Shown here: one piece after another, positions 23,387 to 32,192 of the stretch
Layout: each line of letters starts with the position of its first letter
Position numbering within the stretch: position 1 is the stretch's first letter
Assembly (NCBI RefSeq): GCF_016863635.1
Contig: NZ_BOPG01000033.1
Coordinates: 1 to 64,000, forward strand
DNA: 64,000 bases
DNA from: Virgisporangium aurantiacum
GTDB taxonomy: Bacteria; Actinomycetota; Actinomycetes; Mycobacteriales; Micromonosporaceae
Direction: 5' to 3'
Program-made: the position numbers and the translations under genes
The notes under the pieces: generated by a model
The model's input: the letters and a program-made list of their open reading frames with translations, nothing else
The model's database searches: none
What the model was told of the DNA's origin: nothing

Positions 23387-24488
23387 GGACGGCGCCGCGG
23401 ATCGTGTCGAGCAGCGTCGACGACTCGTCGACCGAGCGGTTGCCGAACACCCCCACGGCCAGCGACCCGTGGTCGGCCCAGCCGCAGACCGCCACCGTGC
23501 GACCGTTCAGCGAGCCGGTGCCGCAGCGCTTGTAGCCGCCCAGCGGGCCGGCGTCGACCTCGGCGTCACCGGTGATCTTCAGGTCGCCGGTGAGGTCGGC
23601 GAAGCGCGCGGTGAGGTCCTTCTCCGGGTTCCAGATGAACCGGGTGGTCGCCAGCAGCGTCGCGCCGCGCTGGCGGCTGTCGCTGTAGAGGACCGACAGC
23701 GAGCCCTCGTCCCACTGCTCCGACTCCACCTTGCCGAGGAGCGCGTCGGCGGTCTTCTGGCGGGTGGCGTCCTTCGAGCGGGTCAGGCCCGGCACGTCGG
23801 CCTCGGCCGCGATGCTCGCCGGGTACTCCTCGGTGTACGGCTTGGCCCACAGGGTGGCGCCGCCGCAGCAGGCGACCGCCGCCAGGAACCAGAACAGCAG
23901 CCACCACGGCCAGCGGCGGCGCCGCCGTCGGGGCGCGGGCGGTGGGGCCGCGTACGGGTACGGATTCACGGGTGGGCGAGCGGGCTGTGCCCGTCTCCTC
24001 TGATCTTGCGGACGTGGCGGGCGACCGGCCGGTGGGCCGTAACCACCGCGCTGGCCGGCCCATGACGTGGGTGGGCCCGCCGGCGGCCCGTAATAGCCCG
24101 GCGGCGGTTGCGCCGGCCGGGTGTGACCCGGCGGCAGTTGCGGTGGCATCGAGCGGGTCGGTGGCTGCGCCGGCGGCGGGGCGACCTGGGCGACCCGGCG
24201 GCGGCCGGACCGCCAGACGCGGAAGCGTTCCCGCAGCGTGGGGCCGTAGTCGTCGTCGGCGGGCAGATCGTAGGTGTCTTCGTCGTCGTCGCGCAGGCCG
24301 CTCCGGCGGCGCGGAGTGCCCGGCGGGGGGACGGTGGCCGAGCCCGACCAGCGCGGCTCGGGATCTTGTGTCTCGCCTTGGGCGGCTTCGCCGGAAATGC
24401 GGATCGTCGGGGACTCGTCGTCGCTGGGGTCGGGGAGCGCCGGGGTCACCTGAGCGCCCGGCAACTTCGGATCGTCCCGATCCGACAT
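23373..24488 (-). CDS. Pro-rich single-pass membrane protein, paralog of 326-1285
   Basis: The 371-aa protein has a long disordered acidic and Pro-rich cytosolic tail, an Arg cluster at about 187-192 and a Trp-rich membrane segment at about 193-214. An external domain follows. That domain aligns with the protein at 326-1285 through EYPASI, GPLGG, RCGT, VCGWAD, GNRS and the terminal VLKRG, including the two cysteines. ATG at 24488 has a GGGGTGGGG run before it. The last 14 bases overlap the E1-like gene tail to tail. Function unknown. The divergent radical SAM gene begins 73 nt away. Confidence 0.8.
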   Translation of the reverse strand: MSDRDDPKLPGAQVTPALPDPSDDESPTIRISGEAAQGETQDPEPRWSGSATVPPPGTPRRRSGLRDDDEDTYDLPADDDYGPTLRERFRVWRSGRRRVAQVAPPPAQPPTRSMPPQLPPGHTRPAQPPPGYYGPPAGPPTSWAGQRGGYGPPAGRPPRPQDQRRRAQPARPPVNPYPYAAPPPAPRRRRRRWPWWLLFWFLAAVACCGGATLWAKPYTEEYPASIAAEADVPGLTRSKDATRQKTADALLGKVESEQWDEGSLSVLYSDSRQRGATLLATTRFIWNPEKDLTARFADLTGDLKITGDAEVDAGPLGGYKRCGTGSLNGRTVAVCGWADHGSLAVGVFGNRSVDESSTLLDTIRGAVLKRG

Positions 24489-24547
24489 GACCCCACCCCC
24501 CGGTCGCTCTCACGTTTTGTAATTCGAGAGTACGGCGGTGGTTCACG

Positions 24548-24553
24548 TACGCT
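24548..24553 (+). promoter_or_regulatory. -10 box for a leaderless radical SAM transcript
   Basis: TACGCT ends 8 nt before the GTG at 24562, which has no ribosome binding site. Transcription from this box would start on or beside the start codon. Confidence 0.55.
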
Positions 24554-24561
24554 GGGTTCCC

Positions 24562-26508
24562 GTGACCGTTACGAGCGTTTTCCCGCAGCTCGAGCACCTG
24601 CTGCCGCAGGTCAGCAAGCCGATCCAGTACGTGGGTGGCGAGTTGGGTGCCGTGGTCAAGCCGTGGGAGGCGGCCGCCGTGCGGTGGGTGCTCATGTACC
24701 CCGACGCGTACGAGGTCGGCCAGCCGAACCAGGGCGTCCAGATCCTGTACGAGGTGCTGAACGAGCGCGACGACGTGCTGGCCGAGCGCACGTACGCCGT
24801 CTGGCCCGACCTCGAGGAGCTGATGCGCACCCACGGCGTGCCTCAGTTCACGGTCGACAGCCACCGTCCGGTCGGCGCGTTCGACCTCTTCGGCATCTCG
24901 TTCGCGACCGAGCTCGGCTACACGAACCTGCTCACGGCGCTGGATCTCGCGGGGATTCCGTTCTCTTCCGCCGACCGCACCGATCATCCGCTGGTGATCG
25001 CCGGCGGGCACGCGGCCTTCAACCCGGAGCCGATCGCCGACTTCATCGACGCCGCGGTGCTGGGCGACGGCGAGGAGGCCGTCCTCGAAATCACGAACAT
25101 CGTTCGTGACTGGAAGGCGGCGGGGTCGCCGGGTGGGCGCGACGAGATCCTGCTGCGGCTCGCCCGCACCGAGAGCATCTACGTGCCGCGCTTCTACGAC
25201 GTCGACTACCTGCCCGACGGTCGCATTCAGCGGATCGTGCCGAACCGGGCAGACGTGCCGTTCCGGGTGCACAAGCGCACCACGATGAACCTCGACGAGT
25301 GGCCCTACCCGAAGAAGCCGATCGTGCCGCTCGCCGAGACCGTGCACGAGCGGTACGCGGTGGAGATCTTCCGGGGCTGCACCCGCGGCTGCCGGTTCTG
25401 CCAGGCGGGCATGATCACGCGGCCGGTGCGGGAGCGGTCGATCACCACCGTGGCGCAGATGGTCCGCGACGGGCTGGAGTACTCCGGGTTCACCGAAGTG
25501 GGTCTGTTGTCGCTGTCGTCGGCCGACCACTCCGAGATCGGCGACATGTGCTCCGGGCTGGCCGAGCAGTACGCGGGCACGAACGTGTCGCTGTCGCTGC
25601 CGTCGACCCGCGTCGACGCGTTCAACATCACGCTGGCCGAGGAGCTGTCGAAGAACGGGCGGCGGACCGGCCTGACGTTCGCGCCGGAGGGCGGCTCCGA
25701 GCGCATCCGGCGGGTGATCAACAAGATGGTGTCCGAGGAAGACCTGATCCGGACCGTGGTCACCGCCTACACGAACGGCTGGCGGCAGGTGAAGCTGTAC
25801 TTCATGTGCGGCCTCCCGACCGAGACCGACGACGACGTGGTGCAGATCGCGCGGCTGGCGCACGAGGTGATCAAGGCCGGGCGGGCGGCGACCGGGACCA
25901 AGGACATCCGGTGCACCGTGTCGATCGGCGGGTTCGTGCCGAAGCCGCACACGCCGTTCCAGTGGGCGTCGATGGCGTCGCCGGAAGTGATCGACAACCG
26001 GCTGCGGCTGCTGAAGCAGGCCATCAACGCCGACCGGTCGCTCGGGCGGGCGATCGGCTACCGGTACCACGACGGGCAGCCGTCGCTGATCGAGGGCCTG
26101 CTGTCGCGCGGCGACCGCCGGGTCGGCGCGGTGATCCGCCAGGTCTGGGCGGACGGGGGACGCTTCGACGGCTGGTCGGAGCACTTCTCGTTCGACCGGT
26201 GGGTGAATGCCGCGGCTTCCGTCCTGCCCGATTTTGGCCTTGACCTGGACTGGTACACCACCCGCGAGCGCGGCGAGGCCGAGGTGCTGCCCTGGGACCA
26301 CCTCGACTCCGGCCTCGACAAGACCTGGCTCTGGCAGGACTGGCAGGACTCGGTCTCCGGCTACGAGCAGGACGACTGCCGCTGGACCCCGTGCTTCGAC
26401 TGCGGCGTGTGCCCCAGCCAGGACACCGAGATCCAGATCGGCCCGACCGGTAAGAAGCTCGTGCCGCTGACGCTGAACAGCACGCTGAGGGTGCCCGCCA
26501 ATGGCTAA
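24562..26508 (+). CDS. TIGR03960-type B12-binding-domain radical SAM protein
   Basis: The 648-aa protein combines an N-terminal cobalamin-binding-like region (LYEVLNERDDVLAERTYA, GISFATELGYTN) with a radical SAM domain. The [4Fe-4S] cysteines are C273, C277 and C280 in RGCTRGCRFC. GGFVPKPHTPFQW and a C-terminal CFDCGVC segment are also typical of the family. Members always pair with a DUF2344 protein and commonly lie next to rne/rng and rplU, as here. The reaction is not established. A short overlap (ATGGCTAA) couples it to the DUF2344 gene. Confidence 0.9.
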   Translation: MTVTSVFPQLEHLLPQVSKPIQYVGGELGAVVKPWEAAAVRWVLMYPDAYEVGQPNQGVQILYEVLNERDDVLAERTYAVWPDLEELMRTHGVPQFTVDSHRPVGAFDLFGISFATELGYTNLLTALDLAGIPFSSADRTDHPLVIAGGHAAFNPEPIADFIDAAVLGDGEEAVLEITNIVRDWKAAGSPGGRDEILLRLARTESIYVPRFYDVDYLPDGRIQRIVPNRADVPFRVHKRTTMNLDEWPYPKKPIVPLAETVHERYAVEIFRGCTRGCRFCQAGMITRPVRERSITTVAQMVRDGLEYSGFTEVGLLSLSSADHSEIGDMCSGLAEQYAGTNVSLSLPSTRVDAFNITLAEELSKNGRRTGLTFAPEGGSERIRRVINKMVSEEDLIRTVVTAYTNGWRQVKLYFMCGLPTETDDDVVQIARLAHEVIKAGRAATGTKDIRCTVSIGGFVPKPHTPFQWASMASPEVIDNRLRLLKQAINADRSLGRAIGYRYHDGQPSLIEGLLSRGDRRVGAVIRQVWADGGRFDGWSEHFSFDRWVNAAASVLPDFGLDLDWYTTRERGEAEVLPWDHLDSGLDKTWLWQDWQDSVSGYEQDDCRWTPCFDCGVCPSQDTEIQIGPTGKKLVPLTLNSTLRVPANG

Positions 26509-27283
26509 GAACCAGCCGCCGGGCGGGCAGGCGCCGATCGTGCAGCGGGTGCGCCTGCGGTACGCCAAGCGCGGGCCGCTGAGATTTACCTCACATCGCG
26601 ACTTCGCCCGGGCGTTCGAGCGGGCCATCCACCGCGCCGGCGTGCCGATCGCGTACTCGCAGGGCTTCTCGCCGCACCCGAAGGTGTCCTACGCGTCGGC
26701 GGCGCCGACCGGGGTCGCCAGCGAGGCCGAGTACCTGGAGATCGGGCTGCGCGAGGTGGTCGACGTCGGCCTGCTGGCCCGGGCCGTCGACGCGGCCCTG
26801 TCGCCCGGTCTCGACGTCGTCGACGCGATGGAGGCTCCGCTCGCCGGTGGCGGGTCGCTCGCCGACCGGATCGACGCCGGATCGTGGACGATCGAACTGC
26901 CCGGCGTGCCCTCCGCGGTGGCGTCCGCCGCGGTCGAGGCCTTCCTGGCGGCGGCCGAGGTGCCGGTCGAACGGATGACCAAGCAGGGCCGCCGGACGTT
27001 CGACGCGCGGGTCGCCGTCGCGTCGCTCGCCGTGCGGGATGACGTACCTTCCGGGGTCGACGGCGCACCGTGTGCGATACTCGACCTTGTCGTACGGCAG
27101 GTCACCCCGACCGTGCGACCCGATGACGTTCTGTCCGGCCTGCGCGTGGTCGCTGGCCTGGAGCCGCCGAGCCCGCCGAGGGCGACCCGGCTGGCCCAGG
27201 GATTGCTCACCACGGAGGGCGAGATCGTCGATCCGTTCGCGGCTGACCGCGCACAGGAGGCCATCGGCGCCCCGTCGGCCTGA
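26501..27283 (+). CDS. DUF2344 (TIGR03936) partner protein of the radical SAM gene
   Basis: The 260-aa protein starts at ATG 26501, inside the last codons of the radical SAM gene. RLRYAKRGPLRFTSHRDFARAFERA and SQGFSPHPKVSYA-type segments are the hallmark of the family; in other bacteria this domain is fused to the C-terminus of the radical SAM protein. Here it is a separate overlapping gene. A role in rRNA or tRNA modification has been suspected from its neighbours, but I cannot support a reaction. Confidence 0.88.
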   Translation: MAKNQPPGGQAPIVQRVRLRYAKRGPLRFTSHRDFARAFERAIHRAGVPIAYSQGFSPHPKVSYASAAPTGVASEAEYLEIGLREVVDVGLLARAVDAALSPGLDVVDAMEAPLAGGGSLADRIDAGSWTIELPGVPSAVASAAVEAFLAAAEVPVERMTKQGRRTFDARVAVASLAVRDDVPSGVDGAPCAILDLVVRQVTPTVRPDDVLSGLRVVAGLEPPSPPRATRLAQGLLTTEGEIVDPFAADRAQEAIGAPSA

Positions 27284-27423
27284 CGGGGTGGGCAGACTTC
27301 GGTGGCCAGCCGCCCGCGCTTTAGATCTTGGAGCGGGGTGGCGGGCCGTCGGCACCACAACGGTGCTCCTGCGTGGCTGCGTTGGCACGCGCCCGGGAGC
27401 GCCAGAACTGGAGAACGTCCCGA

Positions 27424-30400
27424 ATGCTCGACAACGAGCCGAGCGGCGAGACGGGTGGGGCGCAGACGCACCCCGACGTTGCCTCAGCCGCCGATACGTC
27501 CGACATCCCTACGACCCCTGCTCCGAGCAAGTGGGAACAGCTGCCGCCCCTGGTGGCGGCCGATGAGCTGACCGACGAGGCCGAGGAGGCTTCCGAGCCG
27601 TTGGCCGAGGAGGCCGACGCGCCGTCCGGTGTGGCGGCTGAGCTGCCGGCTGAGCCCGTTCAGGCGCCGGCAGTGGTTGCCGAGGTGCCGGCCGCGGTGC
27701 CTGTCGCCGAGGCGCCGGCCGCGGTGCCGGTCGCCGAAGTGCCGGCCGCGGTGCCGGTCGCCGAGGCGCCGGCTGCCGTGGCGCCGGCTGCCGTGGCGCC
27801 GGCTGCCGTGGCGCCGGCTGCCGTGGCGCCGGCTGCCGTGGCGCCGGCTGCCGAGGTGCCGGCCGAGGTCACCGAGGAGCCGGCGGCGCCGGCCCGGCGG
27901 AGCCGGCGGCGGGCCACCAAGAGCACCCCGGCGGCCGCGGCCCCGGAGGTCTCGGCCGGGGCGGCCGTCGAACCGGGTGCGGCGATCGAGGCCGAGGCGG
28001 CCGTCGAAGCGGTCGAGCCCGCGGCGGAGCCGGCCCCGCGTACCCGTCGCCGGCGGGCCACCAAGGCCGCGGCTCCGGCGGCAGACGCTCCGGCGGCCGA
28101 GGCAGTTCCGGCCGCTGAGCCGGACGCGGCGGGGGAGACCCCGTCCGTGGAAAACGACAATCTTCCCGAACCTGACACCATCGGCGTGTCTACCGAAACG
28201 GCGCCGGAGCCGGCGCGCCGGACGCGGCGGCGGTCGAGTGCGGCCGCGCCACCGGTGCTCATCGAGCCGGGCGCCCCCGATGCCGCGGAGGCCTCGGCCG
28301 CGCCCGAGGAGGCCGCGGCGCCGACCCGGTCCCGGCGGCGGCCGGCGCCGGCCGTCGTGCTGTTCATGGCGGCCGAGACCACCGAGGAAGAGGCGCCACC
28401 CACCCGGACCCGACGGTCCCGGGCGGCCGCCGCACCCGTGGTCCCGGCCATCCCGGCCGCCGAGGAGCCGGTGCGGCGGGCAGACCGCGCCGACGGCGAC
28501 GCTCACGACGTCACCGAAGACAGCGAAACCGAGGCGGCGGGTGAGCCGCCGGCGCGGACCAGGCGGCGGCGCGGCCGGCGCGGGGCCGACGCCGAGCCGG
28601 CGGTGCCGGAAGAGACCGCTGAGGAGCCCGAGGACGTCACCGACGCCGACACCGAGGACGACGACGAGGACGACGACTCGACCGCCGCCGGTCGCCGCCG
28701 CCGGCGTGGGCGCCGGGGACGCGGCCGGGGCCGGGGCGGAGCCGACGACGAGGGCGACGGCGAGACCGAACCCGACGCGGTCGACGACACCGAGGCCGTC
28801 GCCGAGGACGAGGACGACGACGAGGGCTCGACCACGCGCCGCCGGCGCCGGCGGCGCCGGAAGGGCGCGGCCGACTCCGACGCGAGCGACGACCCGAACG
28901 TGGTCGTCAAGATCCGCGAGCCGCGGCCGGCGCGCGACGAGGTGCAGGGCGTCTCCGGGTCCACGCGCCTGGAAGCCAAGCGGCAGCGCCGGCGCGACGG
29001 TCGTGAGCAGCGGCGGACCCGTCCGCCGATCCTGAGCGAGGCCGAGTTCCTGGCCCGCCGGGAGGCGGTCGACCGGGTGATGGTCGTGCGGCAGCGCGGC
29101 GAACGAACCCAGATCGCCGTGCTCGAAGACGACATCCTGGTCGAGCACTACGTGACCCGGAGCACGTCGCAGACGCTGGTCGGCAGCGTGTTCCTCGGCC
29201 GGGTGCAGAACGTGCTGCCCAGCATGGAGGCGGCGTTCGTCGACGTCGGGCGGGGGCGCAACGCCGTCCTCTACGCCGGCGAGGTCAACTGGGACGCCAC
29301 CGGGCTCGAGGGCCGCACCCGCACGATCGAGCAGGCGCTGAAGTCGGGCGACTCCGTGCTCGTGCAGGTGACCAAGGACCCGATCGGGACCAAGGGCGCG
29401 CGGCTCACCAGCCACATCGCGTTGAGCGGCCGGCACCTCGTGTACGTGCCGAACGGGAACGCGTCCGGGATCAGCCGCAAGCTGCCCGACGTCGAGCGCA
29501 AGCGCCTGCGCGACATCCTCAAGAACCTGGTGCCCGAGGGCGCCGGCGTGATCGTGCGCACCGCCGCCGAGGGGGCCAGCGAAGACGAGCTGAGCCGGGA
29601 CGTCGCCCGGCTGCAGGCGCAGTGGGAGGCGATCCAGAAGCGGTCGACCTCGGTGAACGCGCCGGCCATCCTCGACGAGGAGCCCGACCTGGTGATCCGG
29701 GTCGTCCGTGACCTGTTCAACGAGGACTTCAAGGATCTCGTGATCCAGGGCACCGACGCGTACGAGATGGTCGAGCCCTACCTGCAGCACGTCTCGCCCG
29801 ACCTGGTGCCGCGGCTGCGCCGCTACACCGGCACCGGCGACGTCTTCCACGACATGCGCATCGACGAGCAGTTGATGAAGGCGCTCGACCGGAAGGTCTT
29901 CCTTCCGTCCGGCGGCTCGCTGGTGATCGACCGTACCGAGGCGATGACCGTCATCGACGTCAACACCGGGAAGTACACCGGAGCCGGCGGCAACCTCGAG
30001 GAGACGGTCACCCGCAACAACCTGGAGGCGGCCGAGGAGATCGTGCGCCAGCTGCGGCTGCGCGACATCGGCGGCATCATCGTGATCGACTTCATCGACA
30101 TGGTGCTCGAGTCGAACCGCGACCTGGTGCTGCGCCGCCTCACCGAGTGCCTCGGCCGCGACCGCACCAAGCACCAGGTCACCGAGATCACGTCGCTCGG
30201 CCTGGTGCAGATGACCCGCAAGCGGGTGGGCCAGGGCCTGCTGGAGGCGTTCAGCGAGACCTGCGAGCACTGCCGCGGGCGGGGCCTGATCATCCACCCG
30301 GAGCCGGTCGGCGACAAGCGCGGCGGCGGGGGTGGCGGCGGCAACGGCCACGGCGGCGACCGGTCGGCGCTCGCGAAGGTCGCGGCCGCGTCCTCGGCGC

Positions 30401-30684
30401 CGGCGGCCACGAACGGCTCCGGCGGCGAGGGGACGACGACGCGGGCCAGCCGGCGCCGCAGCCGGCGCGGATCGGCCGCCGCGGTGGCGGAGGCGCCGGA
30501 GGTCGAGGCGCCGGAGGTCGAACCGGTCGACGTCGAGGAGGCGGAGACCGAGGACATCGAGGACCCGACCGTCGAGGCCGACGAGGCCGCTGTGGTCGAG
30601 GACACCGACGGTGACGCCGACGACACGGGTGACGGGCTGCGTCGCCGCACCCGGCGCGGCACGAGGCGGCGCACCCGTCCTTAG
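27424..30684 (+). CDS. rne: Ribonuclease E/G family endoribonuclease with repetitive N-terminal extension
   Basis: The 1086-aa enzyme cleaves single-stranded RNA in mRNA decay and rRNA processing. Residues 1-520 are low complexity: Ala/Val/Pro/Glu repeats, then alternating acidic and Arg-rich blocks. The S1 domain lies around 585-650 (GSVFLGRVQNVLPSMEAAFVD). The catalytic metal aspartates are D845 (TVIDVNTGKY) and D889 (IIVIDFIDM). The zinc link is C947-x-x-C950 in CEHCRGRG. A basic/acidic tail follows. ATG at 27424 has GGAG about 9 nt upstream. The order of arms (catalytic core in the middle, disordered tails on both sides) is typical of actinobacterial RNase E. Confidence 0.95.
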   Translation: MLDNEPSGETGGAQTHPDVASAADTSDIPTTPAPSKWEQLPPLVAADELTDEAEEASEPLAEEADAPSGVAAELPAEPVQAPAVVAEVPAAVPVAEAPAAVPVAEVPAAVPVAEAPAAVAPAAVAPAAVAPAAVAPAAVAPAAEVPAEVTEEPAAPARRSRRRATKSTPAAAAPEVSAGAAVEPGAAIEAEAAVEAVEPAAEPAPRTRRRRATKAAAPAADAPAAEAVPAAEPDAAGETPSVENDNLPEPDTIGVSTETAPEPARRTRRRSSAAAPPVLIEPGAPDAAEASAAPEEAAAPTRSRRRPAPAVVLFMAAETTEEEAPPTRTRRSRAAAAPVVPAIPAAEEPVRRADRADGDAHDVTEDSETEAAGEPPARTRRRRGRRGADAEPAVPEETAEEPEDVTDADTEDDDEDDDSTAAGRRRRRGRRGRGRGRGGADDEGDGETEPDAVDDTEAVAEDEDDDEGSTTRRRRRRRRKGAADSDASDDPNVVVKIREPRPARDEVQGVSGSTRLEAKRQRRRDGREQRRTRPPILSEAEFLARREAVDRVMVVRQRGERTQIAVLEDDILVEHYVTRSTSQTLVGSVFLGRVQNVLPSMEAAFVDVGRGRNAVLYAGEVNWDATGLEGRTRTIEQALKSGDSVLVQVTKDPIGTKGARLTSHIALSGRHLVYVPNGNASGISRKLPDVERKRLRDILKNLVPEGAGVIVRTAAEGASEDELSRDVARLQAQWEAIQKRSTSVNAPAILDEEPDLVIRVVRDLFNEDFKDLVIQGTDAYEMVEPYLQHVSPDLVPRLRRYTGTGDVFHDMRIDEQLMKALDRKVFLPSGGSLVIDRTEAMTVIDVNTGKYTGAGGNLEETVTRNNLEAAEEIVRQLRLRDIGGIIVIDFIDMVLESNRDLVLRRLTECLGRDRTKHQVTEITSLGLVQMTRKRVGQGLLEAFSETCEHCRGRGLIIHPEPVGDKRGGGGGGGNGHGGDRSALAKVAAASSAPAATNGSGGEGTTTRASRRRSRRGSAAAVAEAPEVEAPEVEPVDVEEAETEDIEDPTVEADEAAVVEDTDGDADDTGDGLRRRTRRGTRRRTRP
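27682..27762 (+). repeat. Three 27-bp in-frame repeats in rne
   Basis: Units at 27682-27708, 27709-27735 and 27736-27762 encode EVPAAVPVA or EAPAAVPVA. They differ at only a few bases. Confidence 0.85.
27766..27855 (+). repeat. Six 15-bp in-frame repeats in rne
   Basis: The unit GCGCCGGCTGCCGTG (APAAV) occurs five times exactly and a sixth time with one changed base, back to back. Slippage at such a perfect array would change the length of the RNase E N-terminal tail without shifting frame. Confidence 0.9.
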
Positions 30685-30690
30685 GTCGTG

Positions 30691-30723
30691 ACCTGGCAGT
30701 CAGCTGTGACCTGGCTGCCAGGT
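30691..30723 (+). terminator. Hairpin after rne
   Basis: A 9-bp stem (30691-30699 ACCTGGCAG with 30715-30723 CTGCCAGGT) with a 15-nt loop lies just past the rne stop. There is only a weak T content after it. Confidence 0.5.
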
Positions 30724-30818
30724 TCATCGAATACGGTCGCATCGAGCGGTACCGGTTCGGGTAAGCGACGTACTGTGTGCCGCGGCACCGCCGTACGTCG
30801 ACCGAGGAGTTCCCCCTG

Positions 30819-31391
30819 ATGCTTGCTCGAACCGGGCTGGTTCTGTTCGCGTCCGTCGCGCTCGCCGTCGGACTCGCCGGATGCGGTAACGACAAGCCGA
30901 AGCGCTCCGGGTCCGGCGCGCCGAACGCGTCCGCGTCGGCCTCCGCGTCCGGATCGGCACCGGCCGGGGTCGACCCCTCGGCCTCGGGCGGGTCCGGTGC
31001 TCCGGGTGCTCCCGGTGACCCGGGCGTCGCCGGTGACGGCGGCACCGCGACCGGCTCCGACAAGCAGGTCTGCGCCGACCAGGAGAAGCTCGTCGCCGAC
31101 TCGACCCGCAGGTTCGGCGAGGCGGTCGTGCAGGCGGCCTCGGGCGAGGGTGGCGAGCAGGCGGCCGTCAACGCGGTGAAGACGCTGTTCTCGGAGTGGG
31201 CGGCCGGCATGCGCACCCAGGCCGGCAAGGCGACGAGCCCGGAGCTGAAGCAGGCGCTCACCGAGTACGCCCAGGGCCTCGAGAAGGTCAACAGCCAGAT
31301 CAACGGCGTGCAGGACCTGGACAAACTGGGCGACCTGAACACGGCCGAGATCGAGTCGGCCACCGACAAGGTGCTGCGCATCTGCGGCTGA
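30819..31391 (+). CDS. Secreted lipoprotein of unknown function
   Basis: The 190-aa protein starts at ATG 30819 with GAGGAG about 10 nt upstream. A hydrophobic signal segment ends in the lipobox LAGC (cleavage before Cys about residue 20). A Ser/Ala/Pro/Gly-rich linker (about 25-70) leads to a helical domain with FGEAVVQAASGEGGEQAAV and a single pair of cysteines (one in KQVCAD, one in the final RICG). It should be anchored to the outer face of the membrane. No family is recognised. Confidence 0.8.
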   Translation: MLARTGLVLFASVALAVGLAGCGNDKPKRSGSGAPNASASASASGSAPAGVDPSASGGSGAPGAPGDPGVAGDGGTATGSDKQVCADQEKLVADSTRRFGEAVVQAASGEGGEQAAVNAVKTLFSEWAAGMRTQAGKATSPELKQALTEYAQGLEKVNSQINGVQDLDKLGDLNTAEIESATDKVLRICG

Positions 31392-31425
31392 TCCCCGGGA
31401 TTTGGGTCGTCGGGGCTCCATGGCG

Positions 31426-31456
31426 TACGCTTGCCTGCGGCGCATTTCTATGCGCC
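31426..31456 (+). promoter_or_regulatory. rplU promoter -10 box and 5' leader hairpin
   Basis: TACGCT at 31426-31431 is a good -10 box. A 7-bp hairpin follows at once (31439-31445 GGCGCAT with 31450-31456 ATGCGCC, loop TTCT), so it would form the very 5' end of a leader of about 95 nt before rplU. Ribosomal protein leaders are often bound by their own product. Autoregulation by L21 is possible but not shown. Confidence 0.5.
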
Positions 31457-31533
31457 CCGTTGCTGTGTGCCCGAGGTTATCCGGGGGTCCGGCAACCATC
31501 AAGGTCCACCAGCTACGACAGGAGTCCGCGTCG

Positions 31534-31848
31534 ATGTACGCGATCGTCAAGACCGGCGGCAAGCAGTACAAGGTCGCTGAGGGCGACGTGATCGAGGTCG
31601 AGAAGCTCGCCGGTGCGCCGGGCGACTCGCTGTCGCTGGCCGCGGTTCTCCTGGTCGATGGCGACAACCTGGTCACCGACGCGGCGAAGCTGGCCAGCGT
31701 CGCGGTCACCGCCGAGCTCGTCGCCCACACCAAGGGTCCGAAGATCCGGATCCACAAGTTCAAGAACAAGACCGGGTACCACAAGCGTCAGGGTCACCGT
31801 CAGCCGTTGACGCAGGTCAAGGTGACCGGCATCAAGTCCGGAAAGTAG
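31534..31848 (+). CDS. rplU: 50S ribosomal protein L21
   Basis: The 104-aa protein starts MYAIVKTGGKQYKV and contains GPKIRIHKFKNKTGYHKRQGHR, the conserved L21 core (shown shorter in the family as KxKxKxxYRxxxGHRQ). L21 binds 23S rRNA in the large subunit. ATG at 31534 has AGGAG 9 nt upstream. It heads the rplU-rpmA-obgE unit. Confidence 0.97.
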   Translation: MYAIVKTGGKQYKVAEGDVIEVEKLAGAPGDSLSLAAVLLVDGDNLVTDAAKLASVAVTAELVAHTKGPKIRIHKFKNKTGYHKRQGHRQPLTQVKVTGIKSGK

Positions 31849-31855
31849 GCAGGCG

Positions 31856-32113
31856 ATGGCTCATAAAAAGGGTGCCTCCAGCTCGCGCAACGGTCGCGAC
31901 TCGAAGGCTCAGCGGCTCGGCGTGAAGCGGTTCGGCGGCCAGTTGGTCAACGCCGGAACGATCATCATCCGCCAGCGTGGTACCAAGTTCCACCCGGGCG
32001 AGCTCGTCGGTCGCGGCGGCGACGACACGCTGTTCGCCCTTGCTCGCGGCTCGGTGCTGTTCGCCAACCGGCGCGGCCGCAAGACCGTCAGCATCGTGCC
32101 GGTCGAGGCGTAA
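31856..32113 (+). CDS. rpmA: 50S ribosomal protein L27
   Basis: The 85-aa protein begins MAHKKGASSSRNGRDSKAQR and continues with LGVKRFGGQ, the standard L27 sequence. L27 reaches the peptidyl-transferase centre with its N-terminus. The Met is followed directly by the mature Ala, without the cleaved Firmicutes-type extension. It starts 7 nt after rplU, with a GGCAGG site. Confidence 0.97.
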   Translation: MAHKKGASSSRNGRDSKAQRLGVKRFGGQLVNAGTIIIRQRGTKFHPGELVGRGGDDTLFALARGSVLFANRRGRKTVSIVPVEA

Positions 32114-32131
32114 CACACACAGCTTTTCGTC

Positions 32132-32170
32132 AACGGCGGGTTCCGGGCTCGAACGCCCGGGCCCGCCGTT
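32132..32170 (+). terminator. Large hairpin between rpmA and obgE
   Basis: A 9-bp outer stem (32132-32140 AACGGCGGG with 32162-32170) and a 6-bp inner stem (32143-32148 CCGGGC with 32155-32160) form one long hairpin 18 nt after the rpmA stop. It ends 22 nt before the obgE start. It may end part of the ribosomal transcripts or act as a processing site, lowering obgE relative to L21/L27. Confidence 0.6.
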
Positions 32171-32192
32171 GATGCTTGTTGAGAGGATCATC

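Noticed and set aside
23566..26628. 1020-codon open frame on the minus strand across the radical SAM gene
   Set aside because: Shadow frame of two well-supported genes; no start context and no recognisable domain.
27766..27855. Regular repeats that might suggest a CRISPR array
   Set aside because: Units are contiguous with no spacers and stay in frame in rne. No cas gene or spacer-repeat array was found anywhere.
27484..30351. 955-codon open frame opposite rne
   Set aside because: Its repeats are only the complement of the rne repeats, and rne domains are unambiguous.
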